A DNA stretch of 64,000 bases. Source: Acuticoccus sp. I52.16.1 (GTDB taxonomy: Bacteria; Pseudomonadota; Alphaproteobacteria; Rhizobiales; Amorphaceae). Under the pieces are notes generated by a model. The model was given only the letters and a program-made list of their open reading frames with translations, was not told where the DNA came from and ran no database searches. Location of the stretch: assembly GCF_022865125.1 (NCBI RefSeq), contig NZ_CP094828.1, forward strand, positions 1,488,001 to 1,552,000. Reading direction: 5' to 3'. Position 1 is the stretch's first letter, and each line of letters starts with the position of its first letter. Shown here piece after piece: positions 34,163 through 42,750 of this stretch. Both the position numbers and the translations under genes were made by a program.

Positions 34163-34195
34163 GCCCCTGCGGCGCCCGGGGAGGTCCGCAGGGGC
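34163..34195. terminator. Hairpin near the thioesterase stop
   Basis: GCCCCTGCGG (34163-34172) pairs perfectly with CCGCAGGGGC (34186-34195), 8 bases beyond the stop of the thioesterase gene on the minus strand. No T tract follows on that side, so Rho-independent termination is uncertain. The bases between it and the RTX-like gene (34026-34162) are AT-rich and likely hold that gene's promoter. Confidence 0.45.
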
Positions 34196-34202
34196 GCCGC
34201 CC

Positions 34203-34634
34203 TCAGACCTGTTCGACGAGGTGGGCGTTGAGCTTTTCGCGCACGCCGTCGGGCATCGCGGCGGAGGCCCGCGTCTGCGGATCGAAGAAGACGTCCACCT
34301 GGTCGTAGGTGGCGTGCAGCGCGCCGGTGTCGGCGTGGAGCATGCGCAGGTGGAAGGTCACGCTCTTGGAGCCGACGCGCGAGACCACGCCGTCGATCAC
34401 GATGAGATCGCCGGCAGTCAGCTCCTTGACGAACTGCGTCGTGGCCTGCGCGGTGACGGTGTGGACGCCGTGCTGCGGGATGATCTCCGAATAGGCCAGG
34501 CCGAGCCGGGTCCACATATGGAAGACCGCATCGTCGAAGAACGGCGCATAGTGGCGCACGTTCATGTGGCCGAAGATGTCATGGTGCCAGGGGTGGACCA
34601 CCCCGCGAAGAAGTTCGAGCCTGTCGGCCATCAT
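34203..34634 (-). CDS. Acyl-CoA thioesterase, hotdog fold (4HBT)
   Basis: 143 residues. HPWHHDIFGHMNVRHYAPFFDDA (about 14-36) holds the catalytic Asp and the GHMN motif of 4-hydroxybenzoyl-CoA-type thioesterases. VTAQATTQFVKELTAGDLIVIDG forms the strands that follow. It releases CoA from an unknown acyl-CoA in the cytoplasm. GGGAG lies just upstream; the second Met (34631) is equally good as start. No pathway genes adjoin it; the neighbour on the other side is hisS, divergent. Confidence 0.85.
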   Translation of the reverse strand: MMADRLELLRGVVHPWHHDIFGHMNVRHYAPFFDDAVFHMWTRLGLAYSEIIPQHGVHTVTAQATTQFVKELTAGDLIVIDGVVSRVGSKSVTFHLRMLHADTGALHATYDQVDVFFDPQTRASAAMPDGVREKLNAHLVEQV

Positions 34635-34771
34635 GTCTCCCGTCGTCGATTGTCCGGCGACCCTATCCGAACATCGGCCCGATGGGGACCGCCCCGACTC
34701 GCGACGCGCCGGCTTCGGTTGTCGCGGCGGTGAACTCGCGGTAGACGGACGGCCTCAAATGGAGGCTGAAG

Positions 34772-36199
34772 ATGGCGAAGGACAAGGCGAACCGACCCAA
34801 GGCGCGTCTCCCGCGCGGGTTCGCTGATCGCCATCCCGGAGAGATCCGGCGCGTGGCGGACATGATGGAGACGATCCGCCGGGTCTACGAGCGCTGGGGC
34901 TTCGAGCCGGTGGAGACCCCGCTGATCGAGTTCGCGGACGCATTGGGCAAGTTCCTGCCCGACGCGGACCGGCCGAACGAGGGCGTCTTCGCGTTCCAGG
35001 ACGACGACGAGCAGTGGCTGTCGCTGCGGTACGACCTGACGGCGCCGCTCGCCCGCATGGTGGCGGAGAACTTCCAGAACGTGCCGCGCCCGTACAAGAG
35101 CTACCGGGCCGGCTGGGTGTTCCGCAACGAGAAGCCGGGCCCGGGCCGCTTCCGCCAGTTCATGCAGTTCGATGCCGACATCGTCGGCGCCGCCTCCCCG
35201 CTGGCCGACGCCGAGATCTGCATGATGGCCGCCGACACGATGGAGGCGCTGGGGTTCGGCCCGAACGAGTACGCCATCCGCGTCAACTCGCGCCGCGTGC
35301 TCGACGGGGTGCTGACGGAAATCGGTCTGCCCGAGGCCGACCCGCGCCGCCTCACGGTGCTGCGCGCGATCGACAAGGCGGACAAGTTCCCCCTCCCCGA
35401 GATCGCCAAGCTCCTCGGCCCCGGCCGCGAGGACGAGTCGGGCGACTTCACCAAGGGCGCCGGTCTCGACGAGGGGCAGGCGGCCACGGTGCTGGCGCTG
35501 CTCGATCCCACCCAGGAGCCGCGGCTCTCGGAGGACCTCATCACCATCGGCGAGACCGTCAAGGCCGCCGGATACGACAGCATCGTCATCGACCCGTCGG
35601 TGGTGCGCGGGCTCGAATACTACACCGGCGCCGTCTTCGAGGCGGAGCTGAAGTTCGAGGTGCAGGACGAGAAGGGCCGGCCGGTGCGGTTCGGCTCGGT
35701 CGGCGGCGGCGGGCGCTACGACGGGCTCGTCGGCCGCTTCATCAGCCAGGACGTGCCGGCGACGGGCTTCTCGGTCGGCGTCTCGCGTCTGGCCGCGGCG
35801 CTCGCGGCCCGCGAGACCGCCGGCGCGGCCGTCCGCGGCCCGGTGATCGTCACCGTGATGGACCGCGACAACGTCGCCCGGTACCACGAGATGACCGCCA
35901 AGTTGCGCGCGGCGCTGAACCGGGACGGCGCGGTGGTGCCGGTGGAGATGTACATCGGCGACAGCGGCTTCAAAGCGCAGATGAAGTACGCCGACCGGCG
36001 CGGCGCCCCGTGCGTCATCATCCAGGGCGCCGACGAGCGGGCGGCCGGCAAGGTGCAGATCAAGGACCTCGCCGCCGGCAAGGAGGCCGCGCGGGAAATC
36101 GAGGACCGGGCCGAGTGGGTCGCCGCCCGTCCCGCCCAGGTCGAGGTCGACGCCGATATCGAGACGATCGCCGCCGCGGTGCGCGCGATCCTGACGTGA
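34772..36199 (+). CDS. hisS: Histidyl-tRNA synthetase, alphaproteobacterial eukaryal-like type
   Basis: 475 residues, class II synthetase. Motif 2 region reads [31 protein letters not shown]; the histidine motifs are [16 protein letters not shown] and [12 protein letters not shown]; the anticodon-binding domain starts near 350 ([12 protein letters not shown]). The upstream segment [16 protein letters not shown] is like eukaryal HisRS and unlike E. coli HisRS, matching the variant class known from part of the alphaproteobacteria in which tRNA-His lacks the usual G-1 identity. First gene of hisS-hisZ-hisG. Confidence 0.95.
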   Translation: MAKDKANRPKARLPRGFADRHPGEIRRVADMMETIRRVYERWGFEPVETPLIEFADALGKFLPDADRPNEGVFAFQDDDEQWLSLRYDLTAPLARMVAENFQNVPRPYKSYRAGWVFRNEKPGPGRFRQFMQFDADIVGAASPLADAEICMMAADTMEALGFGPNEYAIRVNSRRVLDGVLTEIGLPEADPRRLTVLRAIDKADKFPLPEIAKLLGPGREDESGDFTKGAGLDEGQAATVLALLDPTQEPRLSEDLITIGETVKAAGYDSIVIDPSVVRGLEYYTGAVFEAELKFEVQDEKGRPVRFGSVGGGGRYDGLVGRFISQDVPATGFSVGVSRLAAALAARETAGAAVRGPVIVTVMDRDNVARYHEMTAKLRAALNRDGAVVPVEMYIGDSGFKAQMKYADRRGAPCVIIQGADERAAGKVQIKDLAAGKEAAREIEDRAEWVAARPAQVEVDADIETIAAAVRAILT

Positions 36200-36206
36200 G
36201 CCGAGC

Positions 36207-37289
36207 ATGAGCCAGAACGTCTGGGCCGTCTTGGAAGCGGCCAGCGACATGGTCGTTTCCGTGCCGCTGCTGCAACCGGCCGACATTTTCGTCGACCTCG
36301 CGGGCGAGGAGTTCCGCAAGCGCCTCTTCACCACCGACGACGGCGGCACCACGCTGTGCCTGCGACCGGACTTCACCATCCCGGTCTGCTACGAGCACCT
36401 CGCCGCGCATCACGATTCGCCCAAGACCTACGCCTACACCGGCAAGATCTTCCGCAAGCGCCGCCTGTCGGGCGACCCCGAGTTCACGCAGATGGGCACC
36501 GAGTGGATCGGCCACGGCGACGAGATGGCGGTCGACGCCGAGGTGTTCGCCCTCGCGATGGAGTGCGCCGCCGCCGCCGGCATGCGTGCGCCCACGGTGC
36601 GCGTCGGCGATGCCCATGTGTTCGACGCGCTGACCGCGGCGCTCGGCCTGTCGGCGAGCTGGCGCTCCCGCCTGGGCGCCGCCTTCGGTGATGCGGCGCG
36701 CATGACCGGCGCGCTGTCCCGCCTCGGCCACCGCGCCCGGTCGGACGGGTTCGCCGCCCGCCTCGCCCCGGCGCTCGCCAAGGTCGACGCCGTGCAGGCG
36801 CGCGCTATCGTCGAGGCGGTGATCGGCCTGCCCGGCGCGCCGCCCCCCGGCGGCCGCACCGACGAGGACATCGCCCTGCGCCTTCTCGAACAGGCGAGCA
36901 ACGGCAACTCGACCCGCGCCGCCGAGGTCATCGAGCGCTTCCTGCCGCTCAACGCCCCGCTCGACCGCGCGGCCGACCACCTCGCCGCCTTCGCCACCGC
37001 GGAGGGGCTCGACCTCGGCGCCGTCATCGACGATTTCCAGCGCCGGACCGACGCGCTGACCGCCATCGGCGTCGATACCAGCGCCCTCGACTTCGACGCG
37101 TCGTTCGGGCGGCGCATCGGCTACTACACCGGCTTCGTGTTCGAGGTGATCGGCGTCGACGGCGTCAACGAGGCGATCGCTGGCGGGCGGTACGACAAGC
37201 TGATCGCCCTGCTCGATCCGCGCACGTCGCTCCCCGGCATCGGCTTCTCGGTCTGGCTCGACCGCCTGCCGCCGGAGGTCGCCCCGTGA
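36207..37289 (+). CDS. hisZ: ATP phosphoribosyltransferase regulatory subunit HisZ
   Basis: 360 residues, a HisRS-like fold without synthetase activity. LCLRPDFTIPVCYEHLA (about 50-66), YAYTGKIFRKRRLSGDPEFTQMGTEWIG and RRIGYYTGFVFEVIG plus IAGGRYDKLI are the HisZ versions of the synthetase motifs. It has no anticodon-binding domain. HisZ binds HisG and gives histidine feedback control at the first step of histidine synthesis. It starts 7 bases after hisS and overlaps hisG by 4 bases. Confidence 0.94.
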   Translation: MSQNVWAVLEAASDMVVSVPLLQPADIFVDLAGEEFRKRLFTTDDGGTTLCLRPDFTIPVCYEHLAAHHDSPKTYAYTGKIFRKRRLSGDPEFTQMGTEWIGHGDEMAVDAEVFALAMECAAAAGMRAPTVRVGDAHVFDALTAALGLSASWRSRLGAAFGDAARMTGALSRLGHRARSDGFAARLAPALAKVDAVQARAIVEAVIGLPGAPPPGGRTDEDIALRLLEQASNGNSTRAAEVIERFLPLNAPLDRAADHLAAFATAEGLDLGAVIDDFQRRTDALTAIGVDTSALDFDASFGRRIGYYTGFVFEVIGVDGVNEAIAGGRYDKLIALLDPRTSLPGIGFSVWLDRLPPEVAP

Positions 37290-38254
37290 GTGAACTCATC
37301 CTCGCCGTCCCCTCCAAGGGCCGCCTCCAGGAGCAGGCGCTCGACTTTCTGACCCGCTCCGGCCTGAAGATCGACCGGGCGCGCGGCGGGCGGGATTATC
37401 GCGGCCACATCGCCGGCCTGCCCGAACTCGAGGTCGCCTTCCTTTCCGCCTCGGAGATCGCCCGCGAGCTGGCGGCCGGCAATGCCCACCTCGGCCTCAC
37501 CGGGCTCGACCTCGTCCACGAGACGGTCGACGACCCGGCCGACCGGGCCGCGAAGCTGCACCTCGTCACCCCGCTGGGGTTCGGTCCGGCGGACGTGGTG
37601 GTCGCGGTCCCGGAGCGTTGGATCGACGTCGACAACATGGCCGACCTCGCCGACGCCGCCGAGATGCATCGCGCCCGCCACGGCCGCACGCTGCGGGTGG
37701 CGACGAAGTTCGTGCACATGACGCGCCGGTTCTTCGCCGCGCACGGCCTGGCGGACTACCGCATCGTCGAGAGCCTCGGCGCCACCGAGGGCGCCCCCGC
37801 CGCCGGCGCGGCCGACCTCGTGGTCGACATCACCACGACCGGGTCCACCCTGGCCGCCAACCAGCTCAAGATCCTGAGCGACGGGGTGATCCTCGCCAGC
37901 GAGGCGCACTTCGTCGCCTCGCGGGTGGCGCCGTGGACGGACGCGACGCGCAGCATCGCGGCGACCATCGTCGACCGGATCGCCGCGGAGATGCGGGCCC
38001 GGTCCGTCCTGGAGCTGCGCGCCGTGCTGCCCGACCCGGCCCGCGCCGCGACGGAGACGGCCGAGCGGTTCGACGCGGTCGCCCCCTTCGGGCACGAGCC
38101 GGTGCCGTTGACGCTGCATGTCCCGCGCCGCCGCGGTTCGGAGTGCGCCGCCTTCCTGCGCCTCATCGGCGCATCGTCGGTGGTCATCATGCAGGTCGCC
38201 GACGTCTACGGCGACAACCCGCTCACCGCGGCGCTGATCGAGGCGATCGGCTGA
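37286..38254 (+). CDS. hisG: ATP phosphoribosyltransferase HisG
   Basis: 322 residues. LILAVPSKGRLQEQALDFL (about 4-22), AHLGLTGLDLVHE, TLRVATKFVHMTRRFFA and the PRPP loop ADLVVDITTTGSTLAANQLK are the catalytic landmarks. It condenses ATP with PRPP in the first step of histidine biosynthesis. With a HisZ partner, the C-terminal part beyond about residue 220 is not the classical ACT-like domain of long HisG but a different extension, as I recall for Rhizobiales enzymes. Start overlaps the hisZ stop (ATGA-type). Confidence 0.94.
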   Translation: MSELILAVPSKGRLQEQALDFLTRSGLKIDRARGGRDYRGHIAGLPELEVAFLSASEIARELAAGNAHLGLTGLDLVHETVDDPADRAAKLHLVTPLGFGPADVVVAVPERWIDVDNMADLADAAEMHRARHGRTLRVATKFVHMTRRFFAAHGLADYRIVESLGATEGAPAAGAADLVVDITTTGSTLAANQLKILSDGVILASEAHFVASRVAPWTDATRSIAATIVDRIAAEMRARSVLELRAVLPDPARAATETAERFDAVAPFGHEPVPLTLHVPRRRGSECAAFLRLIGASSVVIMQVADVYGDNPLTAALIEAIG

Positions 38255-38476
38255 TCGCCCCAGCGCCGCTGCTACGTCGAGACGGTGCGCCGGTGCAGCC
38301 CGCGCCGGCGCCGCTTCGTCCACCGCGGGCGCGAGATCTGCCGCCGACCCGCGCGACGCCGCCCTCTCCCGGTGCGCCACCCCGGCCTTGGACGGCGGCC
38401 ACATACCCGCTCTGATCCGGCGCGGGTTGACGCCGCCGCCCCGGCGCTCTTTGACAGCAGCCGACCGGAGCGCGAC

Positions 38477-39916
38477 ATGCAACAGCCTGCCGCGGCTCGC
38501 TCGGCCTCGCCGTTCGGTGCTTGGGGCGCAGCAGCCGCGATCATCCTCTACATCCTGCTCCTCACGGCCCTGAGGCTCGCCCTCTCGCCGTTCCTGGAGA
38601 TCGACGAGGCGGCCTTCGTCGGCGCGGTGGACCTGCGCCTCGTCTACGCCGACGCGCACCCGCCGCTCTACGCATGGCTCGTCCGCGGCGCGCTGGAGCT
38701 GACCGACGGGCGCTGGATCCTCGCCGTCGCGGCGGTCAAGGCCGGGCTCCTGGCCGCGCTTCATCTCCTCGTGTTCGATGCGGCGCGGCGCGTCGCGGGC
38801 GCGACGGCCGGGCTGGTCGCCGTGGCGCTCACCGCATTGATGCCGCAGCTCTCCTTCATGGCGGCGCACACGCTCACCCACCCGGTGCTGGCGAGCGTGG
38901 CGGCGGCCGGCCTCGTCAACGGCGTCGCGCGGCTCGCCACCGGGCCGCGATGGAGCGCGTGCCTCGTCCTCGGCGTGGCGCTCGCGGCCGGTGCGCTGGC
39001 GCAGCCGGAGATCTGGCTGCTGGCCGTCCCCCTCGGCGTCGCGATGATCGCCGATCGCTTCTGGTACGACCGCCTCGCCTCGGCGTGGACATTCCTCGTG
39101 CCGCTGCTCGTCGGCATCATCGCCGGCCCGGCCTTGTGGGCGCTGGCGGACGCGTTGAAGGCGTCCGGCGGGCGCATCGGCCGGCTCTACGCCGAGGGCC
39201 GGTTCGAGGCGGTCGACGTCTCCGGCGTGGGCGTCGACGGCGTGCTGTCGCTGGCGGTCGCGGCGGGGCTGTCGGGCGGGCTGGTGGCGTTGCTGGTGCT
39301 GGCCTTCGCCCGCACCCGCCCGGCACTGGCGGCCGAGGGGCACGCCGTGCGGCGGCTCCTGTGGCGCACGCTGGCGCTCGCGCTCACGCTGAGTGCGGCG
39401 GGCGTGCTGGCGGCCGACGTCAGCGTCGTGGCACCGCGCGCGCTGATGCCGATCCTGATGCCGCTGCCCGTGGTGGCCGCGCTGCATCTCGCCGGTCGGC
39501 GGCCGTGGGCCCTCCTCAAGGCGGGGGCGACGGTGTTCCTGCTGGTGCCCGTCGCCATCGCCGGCGTCACCGCCTTCGGCGACCATCGCTTCGTCCGCCC
39601 CTACGACGTGTGGGCGCGGGAGATCCTGGCGGCGGCACCGCAGGGGCGGATCGCGGTGACGGCCTCGCGCCAGGTGCTGGCGGCCAATATGATGCTGGCC
39701 TTTCGCCGTGCCGGGCGGGACGCCTGGGTGGCGCACGACCGGCACGCCCCGCTGACCGACGTGGCGGTGGTGCTGGCGCCGGGCCCCGGCGCGGCACCGG
39801 CGCCGCCTGACGGCCTGTGCCCCGATGCCGAGGTCACGACGACCGCGCCGCTGCGCAACCTCGCCGCCACGCCGATGACCGTCCGCGCCACGATCGCCCG
39901 GCGCTGCCGCCCGTAG
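38477..39916 (+). CDS. GT39/PMT-like multi-spanning glycosyltransferase
   Basis: 479 residues with about ten or more membrane helices. The first loop has FLEIDEAAFVGAVDLRLVYADAHPPLYAWLVRGALE, in which the acidic pair after the first helix and HPPL are the mark of GT-C enzymes of the ArnT/PMT_2 type, which use polyprenyl-phosphate sugars at the periplasmic face. The last 90 residues are a soluble domain (GRIAVTASRQVLAANMML). The acceptor is unknown. The gene follows hisG after 222 bases that show no other gene; the start was set at ATG 38477. Confidence 0.75.
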   Translation: MQQPAAARSASPFGAWGAAAAIILYILLLTALRLALSPFLEIDEAAFVGAVDLRLVYADAHPPLYAWLVRGALELTDGRWILAVAAVKAGLLAALHLLVFDAARRVAGATAGLVAVALTALMPQLSFMAAHTLTHPVLASVAAAGLVNGVARLATGPRWSACLVLGVALAAGALAQPEIWLLAVPLGVAMIADRFWYDRLASAWTFLVPLLVGIIAGPALWALADALKASGGRIGRLYAEGRFEAVDVSGVGVDGVLSLAVAAGLSGGLVALLVLAFARTRPALAAEGHAVRRLLWRTLALALTLSAAGVLAADVSVVAPRALMPILMPLPVVAALHLAGRRPWALLKAGATVFLLVPVAIAGVTAFGDHRFVRPYDVWAREILAAAPQGRIAVTASRQVLAANMMLAFRRAGRDAWVAHDRHAPLTDVAVVLAPGPGAAPAPPDGLCPDAEVTTTAPLRNLAATPMTVRATIARRCRP

Positions 39917-40777
39917 TCAGGCCGCGAGTGCGCCGAGCCGCGCCACCAGCGCGTCGCGCACATGGACGAGCCCCTTGTATTCGAGCTGCGCGGGGTCGAG
40001 CCCGGCGAGTTGCGTGGCCAGCGACGCGGCGAGGTGCGCGCCGTCGGGATGCCGCGCCAAGGCGTCGACCGGGTCGACCATCACCTTGATCGTAAACAGC
40101 AGATCCCCCGTCGCGAGGCGGCGCAGGGTCTGCCGTTCGACGCGCACCAGCGGGGCCTCGACGGTGCGCGCCGCCGGCCGCTCGTGCTTGGAGCCGGCGA
40201 GGACGAGGCCGCCGCCGAACTGGATCGACCAGTTGAGCCGCCACACCGGGGCGTCGACGGCGAGGTGGTCGAAGATGCGGGCGACGCGGGTCGCCATCGG
40301 CCCGGCCCAGCCGGGAACGCTTCGGTGGATCTCGTCCATCGGCCGGTCGAACTTTTCCCTCAGCTCCCAGGCGGAGGGGAAGGCGACGACGCCCGCCGCC
40401 AGCGACCACGCCGCCTCGCCGCGGCGCATGACGACGAGGTCGTCCGGCACCATCATCGCCGCCTCGACGAGCGGCGAGACGGGCCGCCCGCCGGCCAGCC
40501 GCGACGGCATGCCGACGGGCAGCGGGTCGAGGCCCCGGCGCGCCAGATCGGCGGCCACGAGGTCGCGAACCTCGGCCTCGGAACGCGCGCAGTCCGGCCG
40601 GATGCGCACCGCGTCCGGGTCGGCGGCGAGGATGGCGGCCTTTTCGCCGAGGTCGGCGAGACGCCGCTCGTCGACCTCGATCCAGTCCTCGAGCGCGATG
40701 GGGGACATCGCGATCGAGAACGGCTTGGTGCCGCTCGCCCACGGCGTGTGACGCGGGCGGACCGCGACGTCGGCCAT
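39917..40777 (-). CDS. DUF3445 protein (heme-dependent oxidative N-demethylase-like)
   Basis: 286 residues. Family landmarks are TKPFSIAMSPIALEDWIEVD near the N-terminus, FPSAWELREKFDRPMDEIHRSVPGW, WRLNWSIQFG, and VRVERQTLRRLATGDLLFTIKVMVDP. DUF3445 proteins include the heme-binding subunit of dimethylamine-type oxidative N-demethylases. No partner reductase gene is adjacent, so the substrate is unknown. The start overlaps the stop of pepF by one base, so the two are probably co-transcribed. Confidence 0.8.
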   Translation of the reverse strand: MADVAVRPRHTPWASGTKPFSIAMSPIALEDWIEVDERRLADLGEKAAILAADPDAVRIRPDCARSEAEVRDLVAADLARRGLDPLPVGMPSRLAGGRPVSPLVEAAMMVPDDLVVMRRGEAAWSLAAGVVAFPSAWELREKFDRPMDEIHRSVPGWAGPMATRVARIFDHLAVDAPVWRLNWSIQFGGGLVLAGSKHERPAARTVEAPLVRVERQTLRRLATGDLLFTIKVMVDPVDALARHPDGAHLAASLATQLAGLDPAQLEYKGLVHVRDALVARLGALAA

Positions 40778-42639
40778 CAGCCGGCTGCGATGTCCGCCGA
40801 GGCCAACTCGTCGATCAGGCCCTCGATTACCGAGAGGCCGGTCTGCCAGAAGGCCGGGTCGCGCGCGTCGAGGCCGAAGGGCGCCAGAAGCTCCGAGTGG
40901 TGCTTGGTGCCACCGGCGGCGAGAAGGGCGAAGTACTTGTCCTGGAAGCCGTCCGGCTCCCGCTCGTAGACGCCATAGAGCGAGTTCACCATGCAGTCGC
41001 CGAAAGCATAGGCGTAGACGTAGAACGGCGAATTGATGAAGTGCGGAATGTAGGCCCAGAACACCTCGTAGCCGTCCTGCAGGCGCACCGCCGGGCCGAG
41101 CGACTGGGCCGACACCTCGGTCCAGATCTCGCCGAGGCGCTCCGCCGTCAGCTCCCCCTCGCGCCGCTCGGTGTGGACGTGCCGCTCGAAGGTGTAGAAC
41201 GCGATCTGCCGCACCACGGTGTTGATCATGTCCTCCACCTTGGAGGCGAGCATCACACGGCGCGTCTTGGCGTCCGGCGCCTCGGCGAGGAGCTGGCGGA
41301 AGGTCAGCATCTCGCCGAACACCGAGGCGGTCTCGGCCAGCGTCAGCGGCGTCGGCGCCATCAGCGCGCCGTTGGGGCCGGCGAGGATCTGGTGCACGCC
41401 GTGGCCGAGCTCGTGGGCGAGCGTCATCACATCGCGCGAGCGGCCCTGGTAGTTGACGAGCACGTATGGGTGCGCCGAGGGGACGGTCGGGTGCGCGAAG
41501 GCGCCCGGCGCCTTGCCGGGGCGCACCGGCGCGTCGATCCACGGATTGTCGAAGAAGCGGCCGGCGAGGTCGGCGAGCTTGGGCGAGAAGCCGCCGAACG
41601 AGGTCATCACCGTCTTCTGCGCGTCGGCCCAGGAGATGGTGCGGTCGTCCGCCTCGGGGAGCGGAGCATTGCGGTCCCAGGTGTCCAGCGCGTCCTTGCG
41701 GAACCACTTCGCCTTCATCGCATAGTAGCGGTGCGACAGGCGCGGATAGGCCTCGGTGACGGCCGAGACCAGCGCGTCGACCACCTCCCGCTCGACCCGG
41801 TTGGCGAGGTGGCGCGAGGAGGCGACGTCCTCGAATCCGCGCCAGCGGTCGGAGACTTCCTTGTCCTTGGCGAGGGTGTTGGTGATGAGCGTGAAGGTCC
41901 GCTCCTCGCTTTTCAGCGCCTTGGCGATCCCCTCCGACGCGCTCTTGCGCACGATCTCCTTGGGGTCGAGCAGCTTGTTGAGCGCCTCCTCCAGAGTCGC
42001 CTTCGCGTCCGAGCCGGCGATGTCGACCCGCAGCGCGGCGATGGTGTCGTCGAAGAGGCGCGTCCAGGCGGTGCGCGACGAGGTCGACTTGTCGAGGAAG
42101 AGGCGCTCGACTTCGTCGGAGAGCTGATGCGGGCGTTCCTTGCGCAAGTCCTCGATGAACGGGGCGTAGTGCGCCGCGGCCGGGTCCTCGAGCGCCTCGG
42201 CCATCACCGTGTCGTCGATCCGGTTCAGCTCCAGGCCGAAGAACAGGAGATGACTGGCCAGGCTGGTGAGCTTGTCCGACACGTCGCCGTAGGTCTTGGC
42301 GTAGATCGGGTTGGTCGTGTCGGTCGCGTAGAGGAGGCCGGCGTAGGAGCCGATGCGGCCGGCACGGTCCTCCAGCGCCTCGTAGGCCTTCAGCGCGGCG
42401 GCGAGCGTCGCGCCACCGTCGGGCTCGGCCAAGCTCGCCGCAAGCGTCCCCTTGTAGGCGGCCTCGAACGCCGCGGCGTCCTTGGTGAGGTCGGTGATGT
42501 CCGCTGCCAGCGCCGGGTCGTCGGGACCGGCGTAGAAGTCGCCGAGGTTCCATTCGGGCAGACCCTCGACGGGGCCGGTGCCGCTGGTCCGGTCGGCGGT
42601 CTCGTGTGGCAAAAAAGCGTGATTGGCAGGGAAACGCAT
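40777..42639 (-). CDS. pepF: Oligoendopeptidase F (M3 family)
   Basis: 620 residues, soluble. The M3 zinc site is LAHELGHGVHQIL (HExxH type: HELGH) followed downstream by the third ligand region ETASVFGEMLTFRQLL. The N-terminal helical lobe begins near MRFPANHAF and includes PEWNLGDFYAGPDDPALA, standard for PepF. It cuts short peptides in the cytoplasm. The product covers the usual family length, and the gene is divergent from the L,D-transpeptidase gene. Confidence 0.93.
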   Translation of the reverse strand: MRFPANHAFLPHETADRTSGTGPVEGLPEWNLGDFYAGPDDPALAADITDLTKDAAAFEAAYKGTLAASLAEPDGGATLAAALKAYEALEDRAGRIGSYAGLLYATDTTNPIYAKTYGDVSDKLTSLASHLLFFGLELNRIDDTVMAEALEDPAAAHYAPFIEDLRKERPHQLSDEVERLFLDKSTSSRTAWTRLFDDTIAALRVDIAGSDAKATLEEALNKLLDPKEIVRKSASEGIAKALKSEERTFTLITNTLAKDKEVSDRWRGFEDVASSRHLANRVEREVVDALVSAVTEAYPRLSHRYYAMKAKWFRKDALDTWDRNAPLPEADDRTISWADAQKTVMTSFGGFSPKLADLAGRFFDNPWIDAPVRPGKAPGAFAHPTVPSAHPYVLVNYQGRSRDVMTLAHELGHGVHQILAGPNGALMAPTPLTLAETASVFGEMLTFRQLLAEAPDAKTRRVMLASKVEDMINTVVRQIAFYTFERHVHTERREGELTAERLGEIWTEVSAQSLGPAVRLQDGYEVFWAYIPHFINSPFYVYAYAFGDCMVNSLYGVYEREPDGFQDKYFALLAAGGTKHHSELLAPFGLDARDPAFWQTGLSVIEGLIDELASADIAAG

Positions 42640-42750
42640 CGGTGGGAGCCTTCAAGGGATCGTGAGGACGCTCTTAAGGACGGAGCGGGATGGTATCTCA
42701 TTTCTGATCAGATGGCCCCTCGGTATGAGTGTGAAAGGGCGACACCCGCA

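Noticed and set aside
37124-39745. An 873-codon minus-strand frame opposite hisG and the GT39-like gene
   Set aside because: Low-complexity, no motif, and fully antisense to recognised genes.
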